64,000 bases of DNA from Brachyhypopomus gauderio. Lineage: Eukaryota; Chordata; Actinopteri; Gymnotiformes; Hypopomidae. The notes beneath the pieces were generated by a model. That model was not told where the DNA came from. It saw only the letters and a list, made by a program, of their open reading frames with translations, and searched no databases. The position numbers and the translations under genes are program-made. The DNA lies in contig NC_135211.1 of assembly GCF_052324685.1 (NCBI RefSeq), forward strand, positions 9,350,914 through 9,414,913, in the 5' to 3' direction. Below, in pieces: positions 12,401 through 27,400 of this stretch; the first letter of the stretch is position 1; the number at the start of each line of letters is the position of its first letter.

Positions 12401-15400
12401 TGATGTAGAATGTGTCATACTGGGTGATGGTGAGACAGAGCTTGTGTTCAACGTGGACACATCTGCTGTTGAAATCGTCAGAAATGTTTGGACAGGGAAT
12501 ATTGTTCTTGTGGTTTCCTGTGATATTGATGTGAATTCAGTAGTGGATAATGACGGAATACTTTCATGTGATGGAGTAGAGACTGACAATGATGGGCTAC
12601 TTCCTATTGATTGTTTGGAGGGTTCAGAGGACAATCCAGTAATTTCTGTTGATGTGATTTGTCCATTGCTGGAAGTGGTAGACACTGCAGAGTCAGAAAT
12701 GACTGATGTAAAAGATACTGGGCTTGTTTGTGCTCGGGTTGTAGAAACTGAATTTGGTGCTTGGCTGGAAGAAAACATGATGGTTTCAGTGGATTCAGTT
12801 GGTGTATAGGTAAATGGAATCGATTCAGATGCATTTCCTGTGGATTGTTTTTGAACCTCTGTGGGGCCAGCATCAGTTGATGAAGTGGAAATGATTGTTT
12901 CATTTGTGACAGTAGACGCTGCTGATTGCTGACTTGTCAGAGGAGTAGATTCTGATGATTGCAAGGACTGTGTAGTCATGCCGCTTGATGTGAATGTGTT
13001 TGTTCTTGTAGAATAAGATTCAGTAGTTGTTGAAGTAAGAGGTATTCCTGAAGTCAATGGCAACATTGTGGATGATACTGAAGATGATACTGAAGGCTTC
13101 TCTTCAGTTGAGAACAATAGTTTTGTCAAAGTAGATGTCTCTACGGGAGTGCTGATTTGACTGCTTTCAGTTGAAAGTCCTGTATCTGGTGTTAGCTCTG
13201 GCACTGACGTAATTTCAGTCACGTTTGAAGGAGTACTAATTTCAGTGGTGGTAGGCGAAACTGATGACTGATCATTTATTGGAATTGTCACTTCTGAGGT
13301 TTCATGTGATGATCCAATTATTTCTGTTGATATAAATTCTGTTGTGCCTGACGAAGCAGATGTGTGAGACTCAGAACCCATTGATGTAGAATGTGTCATA
13401 CTGGGTGATGGTGAGACAGAGCTTGTTGTCAAATGCCCTTCTTTAGTTGAAGAAAGCATAGTGTTCAACGTGGACTCATCTGCTGTTGAAGTCGTCAGAA
13501 ATGCTTGGACAGGGAATATTGTTCCTGCGGTTTCCTGTGATATTGATGTGAATTCAGTAAAGGAAAATGACAGAATACTTTCATGTGATGGAGTAGAGAC
13601 TGACAATGATGGGCTACTTCCTATTGATTGTTTGGAGGGTTCAGAGGACAATCCAGTAATTTCTGTTGATGTGATTTGTCCATTGCTGGAAGTGGTAGAC
13701 ACTGCAGAGTCAGAAATGACTGATGTAAAAGATACTGGGCTTGTTTGTGCTCGGGTTGTAGAAACTGAATTTGGTGCTGGGCTGGAAGAGAACATGATGG
13801 TTTCAGTGGATTCAGCTGGTGTATAGGTAAATGGAATAGATTTAGATGCATTTCCTGTGGATTGTTTTTGAACCTCTGTGGGGCCAGCATCAGTTGATGA
13901 AGTGGAAATGATTGTTTCATTTGTGACAGTAGATGCTGCTGATTGCTGACTTGTCAGTGGAGTAGATTCTGATGATTGCAAGGACTGTATAGTCATGCCA
14001 CTTGATGTGAATTTGTTTGTTCTTGTAGAATAAGATTCAGTAGTTGTTAAAGTAAGAGGTATACCTGAAGTCAATGGCAAGATTGTGGATGATACTGAAG
14101 GATTCTCTTCAGTTGAGAAGAATAGTTTTATCAGAGTAGATGTCTCTACGGGAGTGCTGATTTGACTGCTTTCAGTTGAAAGTCCTGTATCTGGTGTTAG
14201 TTCTGGCACTGACGTAATTTCAGTCACGTTTGAAGGAGTACTAATTTCAGTGGTGGTAGGCAAAACTGATGACTGATCATTTATTGGAATTGTCACTTCT
14301 GAGGTTTCATGTGATGATCCAATTATTTCTGTTGATATAAATTCTGTTGTGCCTGACGAAGCAGATGTGTGAGACTCAGAACCCATTGATGTAGAATGTG
14401 TCATACTGGGTGATGGTGAGACAGAGCTTGTGTTCAACGTGGACATATCTGCTGTTGAAATCGTCAGAAATGTTTGGACAGGGAATATTGTTCTTGTGGT
14501 TTCCTGTGATATTGATGTGAATTCAGTAGTGGATAATGACAGAATACTTTCATGTGATGGAGTAGAGACTGACAATGATGGGCTACTTCCTATTGATTGT
14601 TTGGAGGGTTCAGAGGACAATCCAGTAATTTCTGTTGATGTGATTTGTCCATTGCTGGAAGTGGTAGACACTGCAGAGTCAGAAATGACTGATGTAAAAG
14701 ATACTGGGCTTGTTTGTGCTCGGGTTGTAGAAACTGAATTTGGTGCTGGGCTGGAAGAGAACATGATGGTTTCAGTGGATTCAGTTGGTGTATAGGTAAA
14801 TGGAATCGATTCAGATGCATTTCCTGTGGATTGTTTTTGAACCTCTGTGGGGCCAGCATCAGTTGATGAAGTGGAAATGATTGTTTCATTTGTGACAGTA
14901 GACGCTGCTGATTGCTGACTTGTCAGAGGAGTAGATTCTGATGATTGCAAGGACTGTGTAGTCATGCCGCTTGATGTGAATGTGTTTGTTCTTGTAGAAT
15001 AAGATTCAGTAGTTGTTGAAGTAAGAGGTATTCCTGAAGTCAATAGCAAGATTGTGGATGATACTGAAGATGATACTAAAGGCTTCTCTTCAGTTGAGAA
15101 CAATAGTTTTGTCAAAGTAGATGTCTCTACGGGAGTGCTGATTTGACTGCTTTCAGTTGAAAGTTCTGTAACTGGTGTTAGCTCTGGCACTGACGTAATT
15201 TCAGTCACGTTTGAAGGAGTACTAATTTCAGTGGTGGTAGGCGAAACTGATGACTGATCATTTATTGGAATTGTCACTTCTGAGGTTTCATGTGATGATC
15301 CAATTATTTCTGTTGATATAAATTCTGTTGTGCCTGACGAAGCAGATGTGTGAGACTCAGAACCCATTGATGTAGAATGTGTCATACTGGGTGATGGTGA

Positions 15401-18400
15401 GACAGAGCTTGTGTTCAACGTGGACACATCTGCTGTTGAAATCGTCAGAAATGTTTGGACAGGGAATATTGTTCTTGCGGTTTCCTGTGATATTGATGTG
15501 AATTCAGTAGTGGATAATGACAGAATACTTTCATGTGATGGAGTAGAGAATGACAATGATGGGCTACTTCCTATTGATTGTTTGGAGGGTTCAGAGGACA
15601 ATCCAGTAATTTCTGTTGATGTGATTTGTCCATTGCTGGAAGTGGTAGACACTGCAGAGTCAGAAATGACTGATGTAAAAGATACTGGGCTTGTTTGTGC
15701 TCGGGTTGTAGAAACTGAATTTGGTGCTGGGCTGGAAGAAAACATGATGGTTTCAGTGGATTCAGTTGGTGTATAGGTAAATGGAATCGATTCAGATGCA
15801 TTTCCTGTGGATTGTTTTTGAACCTCTGTGGGGCCAGCATCAGTTGATGAAGTGGAAATGATTGTTTCATATGTGACAGTAGACGCTGCTGATTGCTGAC
15901 TTGTCAGAGGAGTAGATTCTGATGATTGCAAGGACTGTGTAGTCATGCCGCTTGATGTGAATGTGTTTGTTCTTGTAGAATAAGATTCAGTAGTTGTTGA
16001 AGTAAGAGGTATTCCTGAAGTCAATGGCAAGATTGTGGATGATACTGAAGATGATACTGAAGGCTTCTCTTCAGTTGAGAACAATAGTTTTGTCAAAGTA
16101 GATGTCGCTACGGGAGTGCTGATTTGACTGCTTTCAGTTGAAAGTCCTGTATCTGGTGTTAGCTCTGGCACTGACGTAATTTCAGTCACGTTTGAAGGAG
16201 TAGTAATTTCAGTGGTGGTAGGCGAAACTGATGACTGATCATTTATTGGAATTGTCACTTCTGAGGTTTCATGTGATGATCCAATTATTTCTGTTGATAT
16301 AAATTCTGTTGTGCCTGACGAAGCAGATGTGTGAGACTCAGAACCCATTGATGTAGAATGTGTCATACTGGGTGATGGTGAGACAGAGCTTGTGTTCAAC
16401 GTGGACACATCTGCTGTTGAAGTCGTCAGAAATGCTTGGACAGGGAATATTGTTCCTGCGGTTTCCTGTGATATTGATGTGAATTCAGTAAAGGAAAATG
16501 ACAGAATACTTTCATGTGATGGAGTAGAGACTGACAATGATGGGCTACTTCCTATTAATTGTTTGGAGGGTTCAGAGGACAATCCAGTAATTTCTGTTGA
16601 TGTGATTTGTCCATTGCTGGAAGTGGTAGACACTGCAGAGTCAGAAATGACTGATGTAAAAGATACTGGGCTTGTTTGTGCTCGGGTTGTAGAAACTGAA
16701 TTTGGTGCTGGGCTGGAAGAGAACATGATGGTTTCAGTGGATTCAGCTGGTGTATAGGTAAATGGAATAGATTTAGATGCATTTCCTGTGGATTGTTTTT
16801 GAACCTCTGTGGGGCCAGCATCAGTTGATGAAGTGGAAATGATTGTTTCATTTGTGACAGTAGATGCTGCTGATTGCTGACTTGTCAGTGGAGTAGATTC
16901 TGATGATTGCAAGGACTGTATAGTCATGCCACTTGATGTGAATGTGTTTGTTCTTGTAGAATAAGATTCAGTAGTTGTTAAAGTAAGAGGTATACCTGAA
17001 GTCAATGGCCAGATTGTGGATGATACTGAAGGATTCTCTTCAGTTGAGAAGAATAGTTTTATCAGAGTAGATGTCTCTACGGGAGTGCTGATTTGACTGC
17101 TTTCAGTTGAAAGTCCTGTATCTGGTGTTAGCTCTGGCACTGACGTAATTTCAATCACGTTTGAAGGAGTACTAATTTTAGTGGTGGTAGGCGAAACTGA
17201 TGACTGATCATTTATTGGAATTGTCACTTCTGAGGTTTCATGTGATGATCCAATTATTTCTGTTGATATAAATTCTGTTGTGCCTGACGAAGCAGATGTG
17301 TGAGACTCAGAACCCATTGATGTAGAATGTGTCATACTGGGTGATGATGAGACAGAGCTTGTGTTCAACATGGACACATCTGCTGTTGAAATCGTCAGAA
17401 ATGTTTGGACAGGGAATATTGTTCTTGTGGTTTCCTGTGATATTGATGAGAATTCAGTAGTGGATAATGACAGAATACTTTCATGTGATGGAGTAGAGAC
17501 TGACAATGATGGGCTACTTCCTATTGATTGTTTGGAGGGTTCAGAGGACAATCCAGTAATTTCTGTTGATGTGATTTGTCCATTGCTGGAAGTGGTAGAC
17601 AGTGCAGAGTCAGAAATGACTGATGTAAATGATACTGGGCTTGTTTGTGCTCGGGTTGTAGAAACTGAATTTGGTGCTGGGCTGGAAGAGAACATGATGG
17701 TTTCAGTGGATTCAGTTGGTGTATAGGTAAATGGAATCGATTCAGATGCATTTCCTGTGGATTGTTTTTGAACCTCTGTGGGGCCAGCATCAGTTGATGA
17801 AGTGGAAATGATTGTTTCATTTGTGACAGTAGACGCTGCTGATTGCTGACTTGTCAGAGGAGTAGATTCTGATGATTGCAAGGACTGTGTAGTCATGCCG
17901 CTTAATGTGAATGTGTTTGTTCTTGTAGAATAAGATTCAGTAGTTGTTGAAGTAAGAGGTATTCCTGAAGTCAATGGCAAGATTGTGGATGATACTGAAG
18001 ATGATACTGAAGGATTCTCTTCAGTTGAGAAGAATAGTTTTATCAGAGTAGATGTCTCTACGGGAATGCTGATTTGACTGCTTTCAGTTGAAAGTCCTGT
18101 ATCTGGTGTTAGCTCTGGCACTGACATAATTTCAGTCACGTTTGAAGGAGTACTAATTTCAGTGGTGGTAGGCGAAACTGATGACTGATCATTTATTGGA
18201 ATTGTCACTTCTGAGGTTTCATGTGATGATCCAATTATTTCTGTTGATATAAATTCTGTTGTGCCTGACGAAGCAGATGTGTGAGACTCAGAACCCATTG
18301 ATGTAGAATGTGTCATACTGGGTGATGGTGAGACAGAGCTTGTGTTCAACGTGGACACATCTGCTGTTGAAATCGTCAGAAATGTTTGGACAGGGAATAT

Positions 18401-21400
18401 TGTTCTTGTGGTTTCCTGTGATATTGATGTGAATTCAGTAGTGGATAATGACAGAATACTTTCATGTGATGGAGTAGAGACTGACAATGATGGGCTACTT
18501 CCTATTGATTGTTTGGAGGGTTCAGAGGACAATCCAGTAATTTCTGTTGATGTGATTTGTCCATTGCTGGAAGTGGTAGACACTGCAGAGTCAGAAATGA
18601 CTGATGTAAAAGATACTGGGCTTGTTTGTGCTCGGGTTGTAGAAACTGAATTTGGTGCTGGGCTGGAAGAAAACATGATGGTTTCAGTGGATTCAGTTGG
18701 TGTATAGGTAAATGGAATCGATTCAGATGCATTTCCTGTGGATTGTTTTTGAACCTCTGTGGGGCCAGCATCAGTTGATGAAGTGGAAATGATTGTTTCA
18801 TTTGTGACAGTAGACGCTGCTGATTGCTGACTTGTCAGAGGAGTAGATTCTGATGATTGCAAGGACTGTGTAGTCATGCCGCTTGATGTGAATGTGTTTG
18901 TTCTTGTAGAATAAGATTCAGTAGTTGTTGAAGTAAGAGGTATTCCTGAAGTCAATGGCAAGATTGTGGATGATACTGAAGATGATACTGAAGGATTCTC
19001 TTCAGTTGAGAAGAATAGTTTTATCAGAGTAGATGTCTCTACGGGAGTGCTGATTTGACTGCTTTCAGTTGAAAGTCCTGTAGCTGGTGTTAGCTCTGGC
19101 ACTGATGTAATTTTAATCACGTTTGAAGGAGTACTAATTTCAGTGGTGGTAGGCGAAACTGATGACTGATCATTTATTGGAATTGTCACTTCTGAGGTTT
19201 CATGTGATGATCCAATTATTTCTGTTGATATAAATTCTGTTGTGCCTGACGAAGCAGATGTGTGAGACTCAGAACCCATTGATGTAGAATGTGTCATACT
19301 GGGTGATGGTGAGACAGAGCTTGTGTTCAACGTGGACACATCTGCTGTTGAAATTGTCAGAAATGTTTGGACAGGGAATATTGTTCTTGCGGTTTCCTGT
19401 GATATTGATGTGAATTCAGTAGTGGATAATGACAGAATACTTTCATGTGATGGAGTAGAGAATGACAATGATGGGCTACTTCCTATTGATTGTTTGGAGG
19501 GTTCAGAGGAAAATCCAGTAATTTCTGTTGATGTGATTTGTCCATTGCTGGAAGTGGTAGACACTGCAGAGTCAGAAATGACTGATGTAAAAGATACTGG
19601 GCTTGTTTGTGCTCGGGTTGTAGAAACTGAATTTGGTGCTGGGCTGGAAGAGAACATGATTGTTTCAGTGGATTCAGTTGGTGTATAGGTAAATGGAATC
19701 GATTCAGATGCATTTCCTGTGGATTGTTTTTGAACCTCTGTGGGGCCAGCATCAGTTGATGAAGTGGAAATGATTGTTTCATTTGTGACAGTAGACGCTG
19801 CTGATTGCTGACTTGTCAGAGGAGTAGATTCTGATGATTGCAAGGACTGTGTAGTCATGCCGCTTGATGTGAATGTGTTTGTTCTTGTAGAATAAGATTC
19901 AGTAGTTGTTGAAGTAAGAGGTATTCCTGAAGTCAATGGCAAGATTGTGGATGATACTGAAGATGATACTGAAGGCTTCTCTTCAGTTGAGAACAATAGT
20001 TTTGTCAAAGTAGATGTCGCTACGGGAGTGCTGATTTGACTGCTTTCAGTTGAAAGTCCTGTATCTGGTGTTAGCTCTGGCACTGACGTAATTTCAGTCA
20101 CGTTTGAAGGAGTACTAATTTCAGTGGTGGTAGGCGAAACTGATGACTGATCATTTATTGGAATTGTCACTTCTGAGGTTTCATGTGATGATCCAATTAT
20201 TTCTGTTGATATAAATTCTGTTGTGCCTGACGAAGCAGATGTGTGAGACTCAGAACCCATTGATGTAGAATGTGTCATACTGGGTGATGGTGAGACAGAG
20301 CTTGTGTTCAACGTGGACACATCTGCTGTTGAAATCGTCAGAAATGTTTGGACAGGGAATATTGTTCTTGCGGTTTCCTGTGATATTGATGTGAATTCAG
20401 TAGTGGATAATGACAGAATACTTTCATGTGATGGAGTAGAGACTGACAATGATGGGCTACTTCCTATTGATTGTTTGGAGGGTTCAGAGGACAATCCAGT
20501 AATTTCTGTTGATGTGATTTGTCCATTGCTGGAAGTGGTAGACACTGCAGAGTCAGAAATGACTGATGTAAAAGATACTGGGCTTGTTTGTGCTCGGGTT
20601 GTAGAAACTGAATTTGGTGCTGGGCTGGAAGAGAACATGATTGTTTCAGTGGATTCAGTTGGTGTATAGGTAAATGGAATCGATTCAGATGCATTTCCTG
20701 TGGATTGTTTTTGAACCTCTGTGGGGCCAGCATCAGTTGATGAAGTGGAAATGATTGTTTCATTTGTGACAGTAGACGCTGCTGATTGCTGACTTGTCAG
20801 AGGAGTAGATTCTGATGATTGCAAGGACTGTGTAGTCATGCCGCTTGATGTGAATGTGTTTGTTCTTGTAGAATAAGATTTAGTAGTTGTTGAAGTAAGA
20901 GGTATTCCTGAAGTCAATGGCAAGATTGTGGATGATACTGAAGATGATACTGAAGGATTCTCTTCAGTTGAGAAGAATAGTTTTATCAGAGTAGATGTCT
21001 CTACGGGAGTGCTGATTTGACTGCTTTCAGTTGAAAGTCCTGTATCTGGTGTTAGCTCTGGCACTGACGTAATTTCAGTCACGTTTGAAGGAGTACTAAT
21101 TTCAGTGGTGGTAGGCGAAACTGATGACTGATCATTTATTGGAATTGTCACTTCTGAGGTTTCATGTGATGATCCAATTATTTCTGTTGATATAAATTCT
21201 GTTGTGCCTGACGAAGCAGATGTGTGAGACTCAGAACCCATTGATGTAGAATGTGTCATACTGGGTGATGGTGAGACAGAGCTTGTGTTCAACGTGGACA
21301 CATCTGCTGTTGAAATCGTCAGAAATGTTTGGACAGGGAATATTGTTCTTGTGGTTTCCTGTGATATTGATGTGAATTCAGTAGTGGATAATGACAGAAT

Positions 21401-24400
21401 ACTTTCATGTGATGGAGTAGAGACTGACAATGATGGGCTACTTCCTATTGATTGTTTGGAGGGTTCAGAGGACAATCCAGTAATTTCTGTTGATGTGATT
21501 TGTCCATTGCTGGAAGTGGTAGACACTGCAGAGTCAGAAATGACTGATGTAAAAGATACTGGGCTTGTTTGTGCTCGGGTTGTAGAAACTGAATTTGGTG
21601 CTGGGCTGGAAGAGAACATGATTGTTTCAGTGGATTCAGTTGGTGTATAGGTAAATGGAATCGATTCAGATGCATTTCCTGTGGATTGTTTTTGAACCTC
21701 TGTGGGGCCAGCATCAGTTGATGAAGTGGAAATGATTGTTTCATTTGTGACAGTAGACGCTGCTGATTGCTGACTTGTCAGAGGAGTAGATTCTGATGAT
21801 TGCAAGGACTGTGTAGTCATGCCGCTTGATGTGAATGTGTTTGTTCTTGTAGAATAAGATTCAGTAGTTGTTGAAGTAAGAGGTATTCCTGAAGTCAATG
21901 GCAAGATTGTGGATGATACTGAAGATGATACTGAAGGCTTCTCTTCAGTTGAGAACAATAGTTTTGTCAAAGTAGATGTCGCTACGGGAGTGCTGATTTG
22001 ACTGCTTTCAGTTGAAAGTCCTGTATCTGGTGTTAGCTCTGGCACTGACGTAATTTCAGTCACGTTTGAAGGAGTACTAATTTCAGTGGTGGTAGGCGAA
22101 ACTGATGACTGATCATTTATTGGAATTGTCACTTCTGAGGTTTCATGTGATGATCCAATTATTTCTGTTGATATAAATTCTGTTGTGCCTGACGAAGCAG
22201 ATGTGTGAGACTCAGAACCCATTGATGTAGAATGTGTCATACTGGGTGATGGTGAGACAGAGCTTGTGTTCAACGTGGACACATCTGCTGTTGAAATCGT
22301 CAGAAATGTTTGGACAGGGAATATTGTTCTTGCGGTTTCCTGTGATATTGATGTGAATTCAGTAGTGGATAATGACAGAATACTTTCATGTGATGGAGTA
22401 GAGACTGACAATGATGGGCTACTTCCTATTGATTGTTTGGAGGGTTCAGAGGAAAATCCAGTAATTTCTGTTGATGTGATTTGTCCATTGCTGGAAGTGG
22501 TAGACACTGCAGAGTCAGAAATGACTGATGTAAAAGATACTGGGCTTGTTTGTGCTCGGGTTGTAGAAACTGAATTTGGTGCTGGGCTGGAAGAGAACAT
22601 GATTGTTTCAGTGGATTCAGTTGGTGTATAGGTAAATGGAATCGATTCAGATGCATTTCCTGTGGATTGTTTTTGAACCTCTGTGGGGCCAGCATCAGTT
22701 GATGAAGTGGAAATGATTGTTTCATATGTGACAGTAGACGCTGCTGATTGCTGACTTGTCAGAGGAGTAGATTCTGATGATTGCAAGGACTGTGTAGTCA
22801 TGCCGCTTGATGTGAATGTGTTTGTTCTTGTAGAATAAGATTCAGTAGTTGTTGAAGTAAGAGGTATTCCTGAAGTCAATGGCAAGATTGTGGATGATAC
22901 TGAAGATGATACTGAAGGATTCTCTTCAGTTGAGAAGAATAGTTTTATCAGAGTAGATGTCTCTACGGGAGTGCTGATTTGACTGCTTTCAGTTGAAAGT
23001 CCTGTAGCTGGTGTTAGCTCTGGCACTGATGTAATTTTAATCACGTTTGAAGGAGTACTAATTTCAGTGGTGGTAGGCGAAACTGATGACTGATCATTTA
23101 TTGGAATTGTCACTTCTGAGGTTTCATGTGATGATCCAATTATTTCTGTTGATATAAATTCTGTTGTGCCTGACGAAGCAGATGTGTGAGACTCAGAACC
23201 CATTGATGTAGAATGTGTCATACTGGGTGATGGTGTGACAGAGCTTGTGTTCAACGTGGACACATCTGCTGTTGAAATCGTCAGAAATGTTTGGACAGGG
23301 AATATTGTTCCTGTGGTTTCCTGTGATATTGATGTGAATTCAGTAGTGGATAATGACAGAATACTTTCATGTGATGGAGTAGAGACTGACAATGATGGGC
23401 TACTTCCGATTGATTGTTTGGAGGGTTCAGAGAACAATCCAGTAATTTCTGTTGATGTGATTTGTCCATTGCTGGAAGTGGTAGACACTGCAGAGTCAGA
23501 AATGACTGATGTAAAAGATACTGGGCTTGTTTGTGCTCGGGTTGTAGAAACTGAATTTGGTGCTGGGCTGGAAGAGAACATGATGGTTTCAGTGGATTCA
23601 GTTGGTGTATAGGTAAATGGAATCGATTCAGATGCATTTCCTGTGGATTTTTTTTGAACCTCTGTGGGGCCAGCATCAGTTGATGAAGTGGAAATGATTG
23701 TTTCATATGTGACAGTAGACGCTGCTGATTGCTGACTTGTCAGAGGAGTAGATTCTGATGATTGCAAGGACTGTGTAGTCATGCCGCTTGATGTGAATGT
23801 GTTTGTTCTTGTAGAATAAGATTCAGTAGTTGTTGAAGTAAGAGGTATTCCCCAAGTCAATGGCAAGATTGTGGATGATACTGAAGATGATACTGAAGGA
23901 TTCTCTTCAGTTGAGAAGAATAGTTTTATCAGAGTAGATGTCTCTACGGGAGTGCTGATTTGACTGCTTTCAGTTGAAAGTCCTGTAGCTGGTGTTAGCT
24001 CTGGCACTGATGTAATTTCAATCACGTTTGAAGGAGTACTAATTTCAGTGGTGGTAGGCGAAACTGATGACTGATCATTTATTGGAATTGTCACTTCTGA
24101 GGTTTCATGTGATGATCCAATTATTTCTGTTGATATAAATTCTGTTGTGCCTGACGAAGCAGATGTGTGAGACTCAGAACCCATTGATGTAGAATGTGTC
24201 ATACTGGGTGATGGTGAGACAGAGCTTGTGTTCAACGTGGACACATCTGCTGTTGAAATCGTCAGAAATGTTTGGACAGGGAATATTGTTCCTGTGGTTT
24301 CCTGTGATATTGATGTGAATTCAGTAGTGGATAATGACAGAATACTTTCATGTGATGGAGTAGAGACTGACAATGATGGGCTACTTCCTATTGATTGTTT

Positions 24401-27400
24401 GGAGGGTTCAGAGGACAATCCAGTAATTTCTGTTGATGTGATTTGTCCATTGCTGGAAGTGGTAGACACTGCAGAGTCAGAAATGACTGATGTAAAAGAT
24501 ACTGGGCTTGTTTGTGCTCGGGTTGTAGAAACTGAATTTGGTGCTGGGCTGGAAGAGAACATGATGGTTTCAGTGGATTCAGTTGGTGTATAGGTAAATG
24601 GAATCGATTCAGATGCATTTCCTGTGGATTTTTTTTGAACCTCTGTGGGGCCAGCATCAGTTGATGAAGTGGAAATGATTGTTTCATATGTGACAGTAGA
24701 CGCTGCTGATTGCTGACTTGTCAGAGGAGTAGATTCTGATGATTGCAAGGACTGTGTAGTCATGCCGCTTGATGTGAATGTGTTTGTTCTTGTAGAATAA
24801 GATTCAGTAGTTGTTGAAGTAAGAGGTATTCCCCAAGTCAATGGCAAGATTGTGGATGATACTGAAGATGATACTGAAGGATTCTCTTCAGTTGAGAAGA
24901 ATAGTTTTATCAGAGTAGATGTCTCTACGGGAGTGCTGATTTGACTGCTTTCAGTTGAAAGTCCTGTAGCTGGTGTTAGCTCTGGCACTGATGTAATTTC
25001 AATCACGTTTGAAGGAGTACTAATTTCAGTGGTGGTAGGCGAAACTGATGACTGATCATTTATTGGAATTGTCACTTCTGAGGTTTCATGTGATGATCCA
25101 ATTATTTCTGTTGATATAAATTCTGTTGTGCCTGACGAAGCAGATGTGTGAGACTCAAAACCCATTGATGTAGAATGTGTCATACTGGGTGATGGTGAGA
25201 CAGAGCTTGTGTTCAACGTGGACACATCTGCTGTTGAAATCGTCAGAAATGTTTGGACAGGGAATATTGTTCCTGTGGTTTCCTGTGATATTGATGTGAA
25301 TTCAGTAGTGGATAATGACAGAATACTTTCATGTGATGGAGTAGAGACTGACAATGATGGGCTACTTCCTATTGATTGTTTGGAGGGTTCAGAGGACAAT
25401 CCAGTAATTTCTGTTGATGTGATTTGTCCATTGCTGGAAGTGGTAGACACTGCAGAGTCAGAAATGACTGATGTAAAAGATACTGGGCTTGTTTGTGCTC
25501 GGGTTGTAGAAACTGAATTTGGTGCTGGGCTGGAAGAGAACATGATGGTTTCAGTGGATTCAGTTGGTGTATAGGTAAATGGAATCGATTCAGATGCATT
25601 TCCTGTGGATTGTTTTTGAACCTCTGTGGGGCCAGCATCAGTTGATGAAGTGGAAATGATTGTTTCATATGTGACAGTAGACGCTGCTGATTGCTGACTT
25701 GTCAGAGGAGTAGATTCTGATGATTGCAAGGACTGTGTAGTCATGCCGCTTGATGTGAATGTGTTTGTTCTTGTAGAATAAGATTCAGTAGTTGTTGAAG
25801 TAAGAGGTATTCCTGAAGTCAATGGCAAGATTGTGGATGATACTGAAGATGATACTGAAGGATTCTCTTCAGTTGAGAAGAATAGTTTTATCAGAGTAGA
25901 TGTCTCTACGGGAGTGCTGATTTGACTGCTTTCAGTTGAAAGTCCTGTATCTGGTGTTAGCTCTGGCACTGATGTAATTTCAATCACGTTTGAAGGAGTA
26001 CTAATTTCAGTGGTGGTAGGCGAAACTGATGACTGATCATTTATTGGAATTGTCACTTCTGAGGTTTCATGTGATGATCCAATTATTTCTGTTGATATAA
26101 ATTCTGTTGTGCCTGACGAAGCAGATGTGTGAGACTCAGAACCCATTGATGTAGAATGTGTCATACTGGGTGATGGTGAGACAGAGCTTGTGTTCAACGT
26201 GGACACATCTGCTGTTGAAATCGTCAGAAATGTTTGGACAGGGAATATTGTTCCTGTGGTTTCCTGTGATATTGATGTGAATTCAGTAGTGGATAATGAC
26301 AGAATACTTTCATGTGATGGAGTAGAGACTGACAATGATGGGCTACTTCCGATTGATTGTTTGGAGGGTTCAGAGAACAATCCAGTAATTTCTGTTGATG
26401 TGATTTGTCCATTGCTGGAAGTGGTAGACACTGCAGAGTCAGAAATGACTGATGTAAAAGATACTGGGCTTGTTTGTGCTCGGGTTGTAGAAACTGAATT
26501 TGGTGCTGGGCTGGAAGAGAACATGATGGTTTCAGTGGATTCAGTTGGTGTATAGGTAAATGGAATCGATTCAGATGCATTTCCTGTGGATTGTTTTTGA
26601 ACCTCTGTGGGGCCAGCATCAGTTGATGAAGTGGAAATGATTGTTTCATATGTGACAGTAGACGCTGCTGATTGCTGACTTGTCAGAGGAGTAGATTCTG
26701 ATGATTGCAAGGACTGTGTAGTCATGCCGCTTGATGTGAATGTGTTTGTTCTTGTAGAATAAGATTCAGTAGTTGTTGAAGTAAGAGGTATTCCTGAAGT
26801 CAATGGCAAGATTGTGGATGATACTGAAGATGATACTGAAGGATTCTCTTCAGTTGAGAAGAATAGTTTTATCAGAGTAGATGTCTCTACGGGAGTGCTG
26901 ATTTGACTGCTTTCAGTTGAAAGTCCTGTAGCTGGTGTTAGCTCTGGCACTGATGTAATTTCAATCACGTTTGAAGGAGTACTAATTTCAGTGGTGGTAG
27001 GCGAAACTGATGACTGATCATTTATTGGAATTGTCACTTCTGAGGTTTCATGTGATGATCCAATTATTTCTGTTGATATAAATTCTGTTGTGCCTGACGA
27101 AGCAGATGTGTGAGACTCAGAACCCATTGATGTAGAATGTGTCATACTGGGTGATGGTGAGACAGAGCTTGTGTTCAACGTGGACACATCTGCTGTTGAA
27201 ATCGTCAGAAATGTTTGGACAGGGAATATTGTTCCTGTGGTTTCCTGTGATATTGATGTGAATTCAGTAGTGGATAATGACAGAATACTTTCATGTGATG
27301 GAGTAGAGACTGACAATGATGGGCTACTTCCTATTGATTGTTTGGAGGGTTCAGAGGACAATCCAGTAATTTCTGTTGATGTGATTTGTCCATTGCTGGA

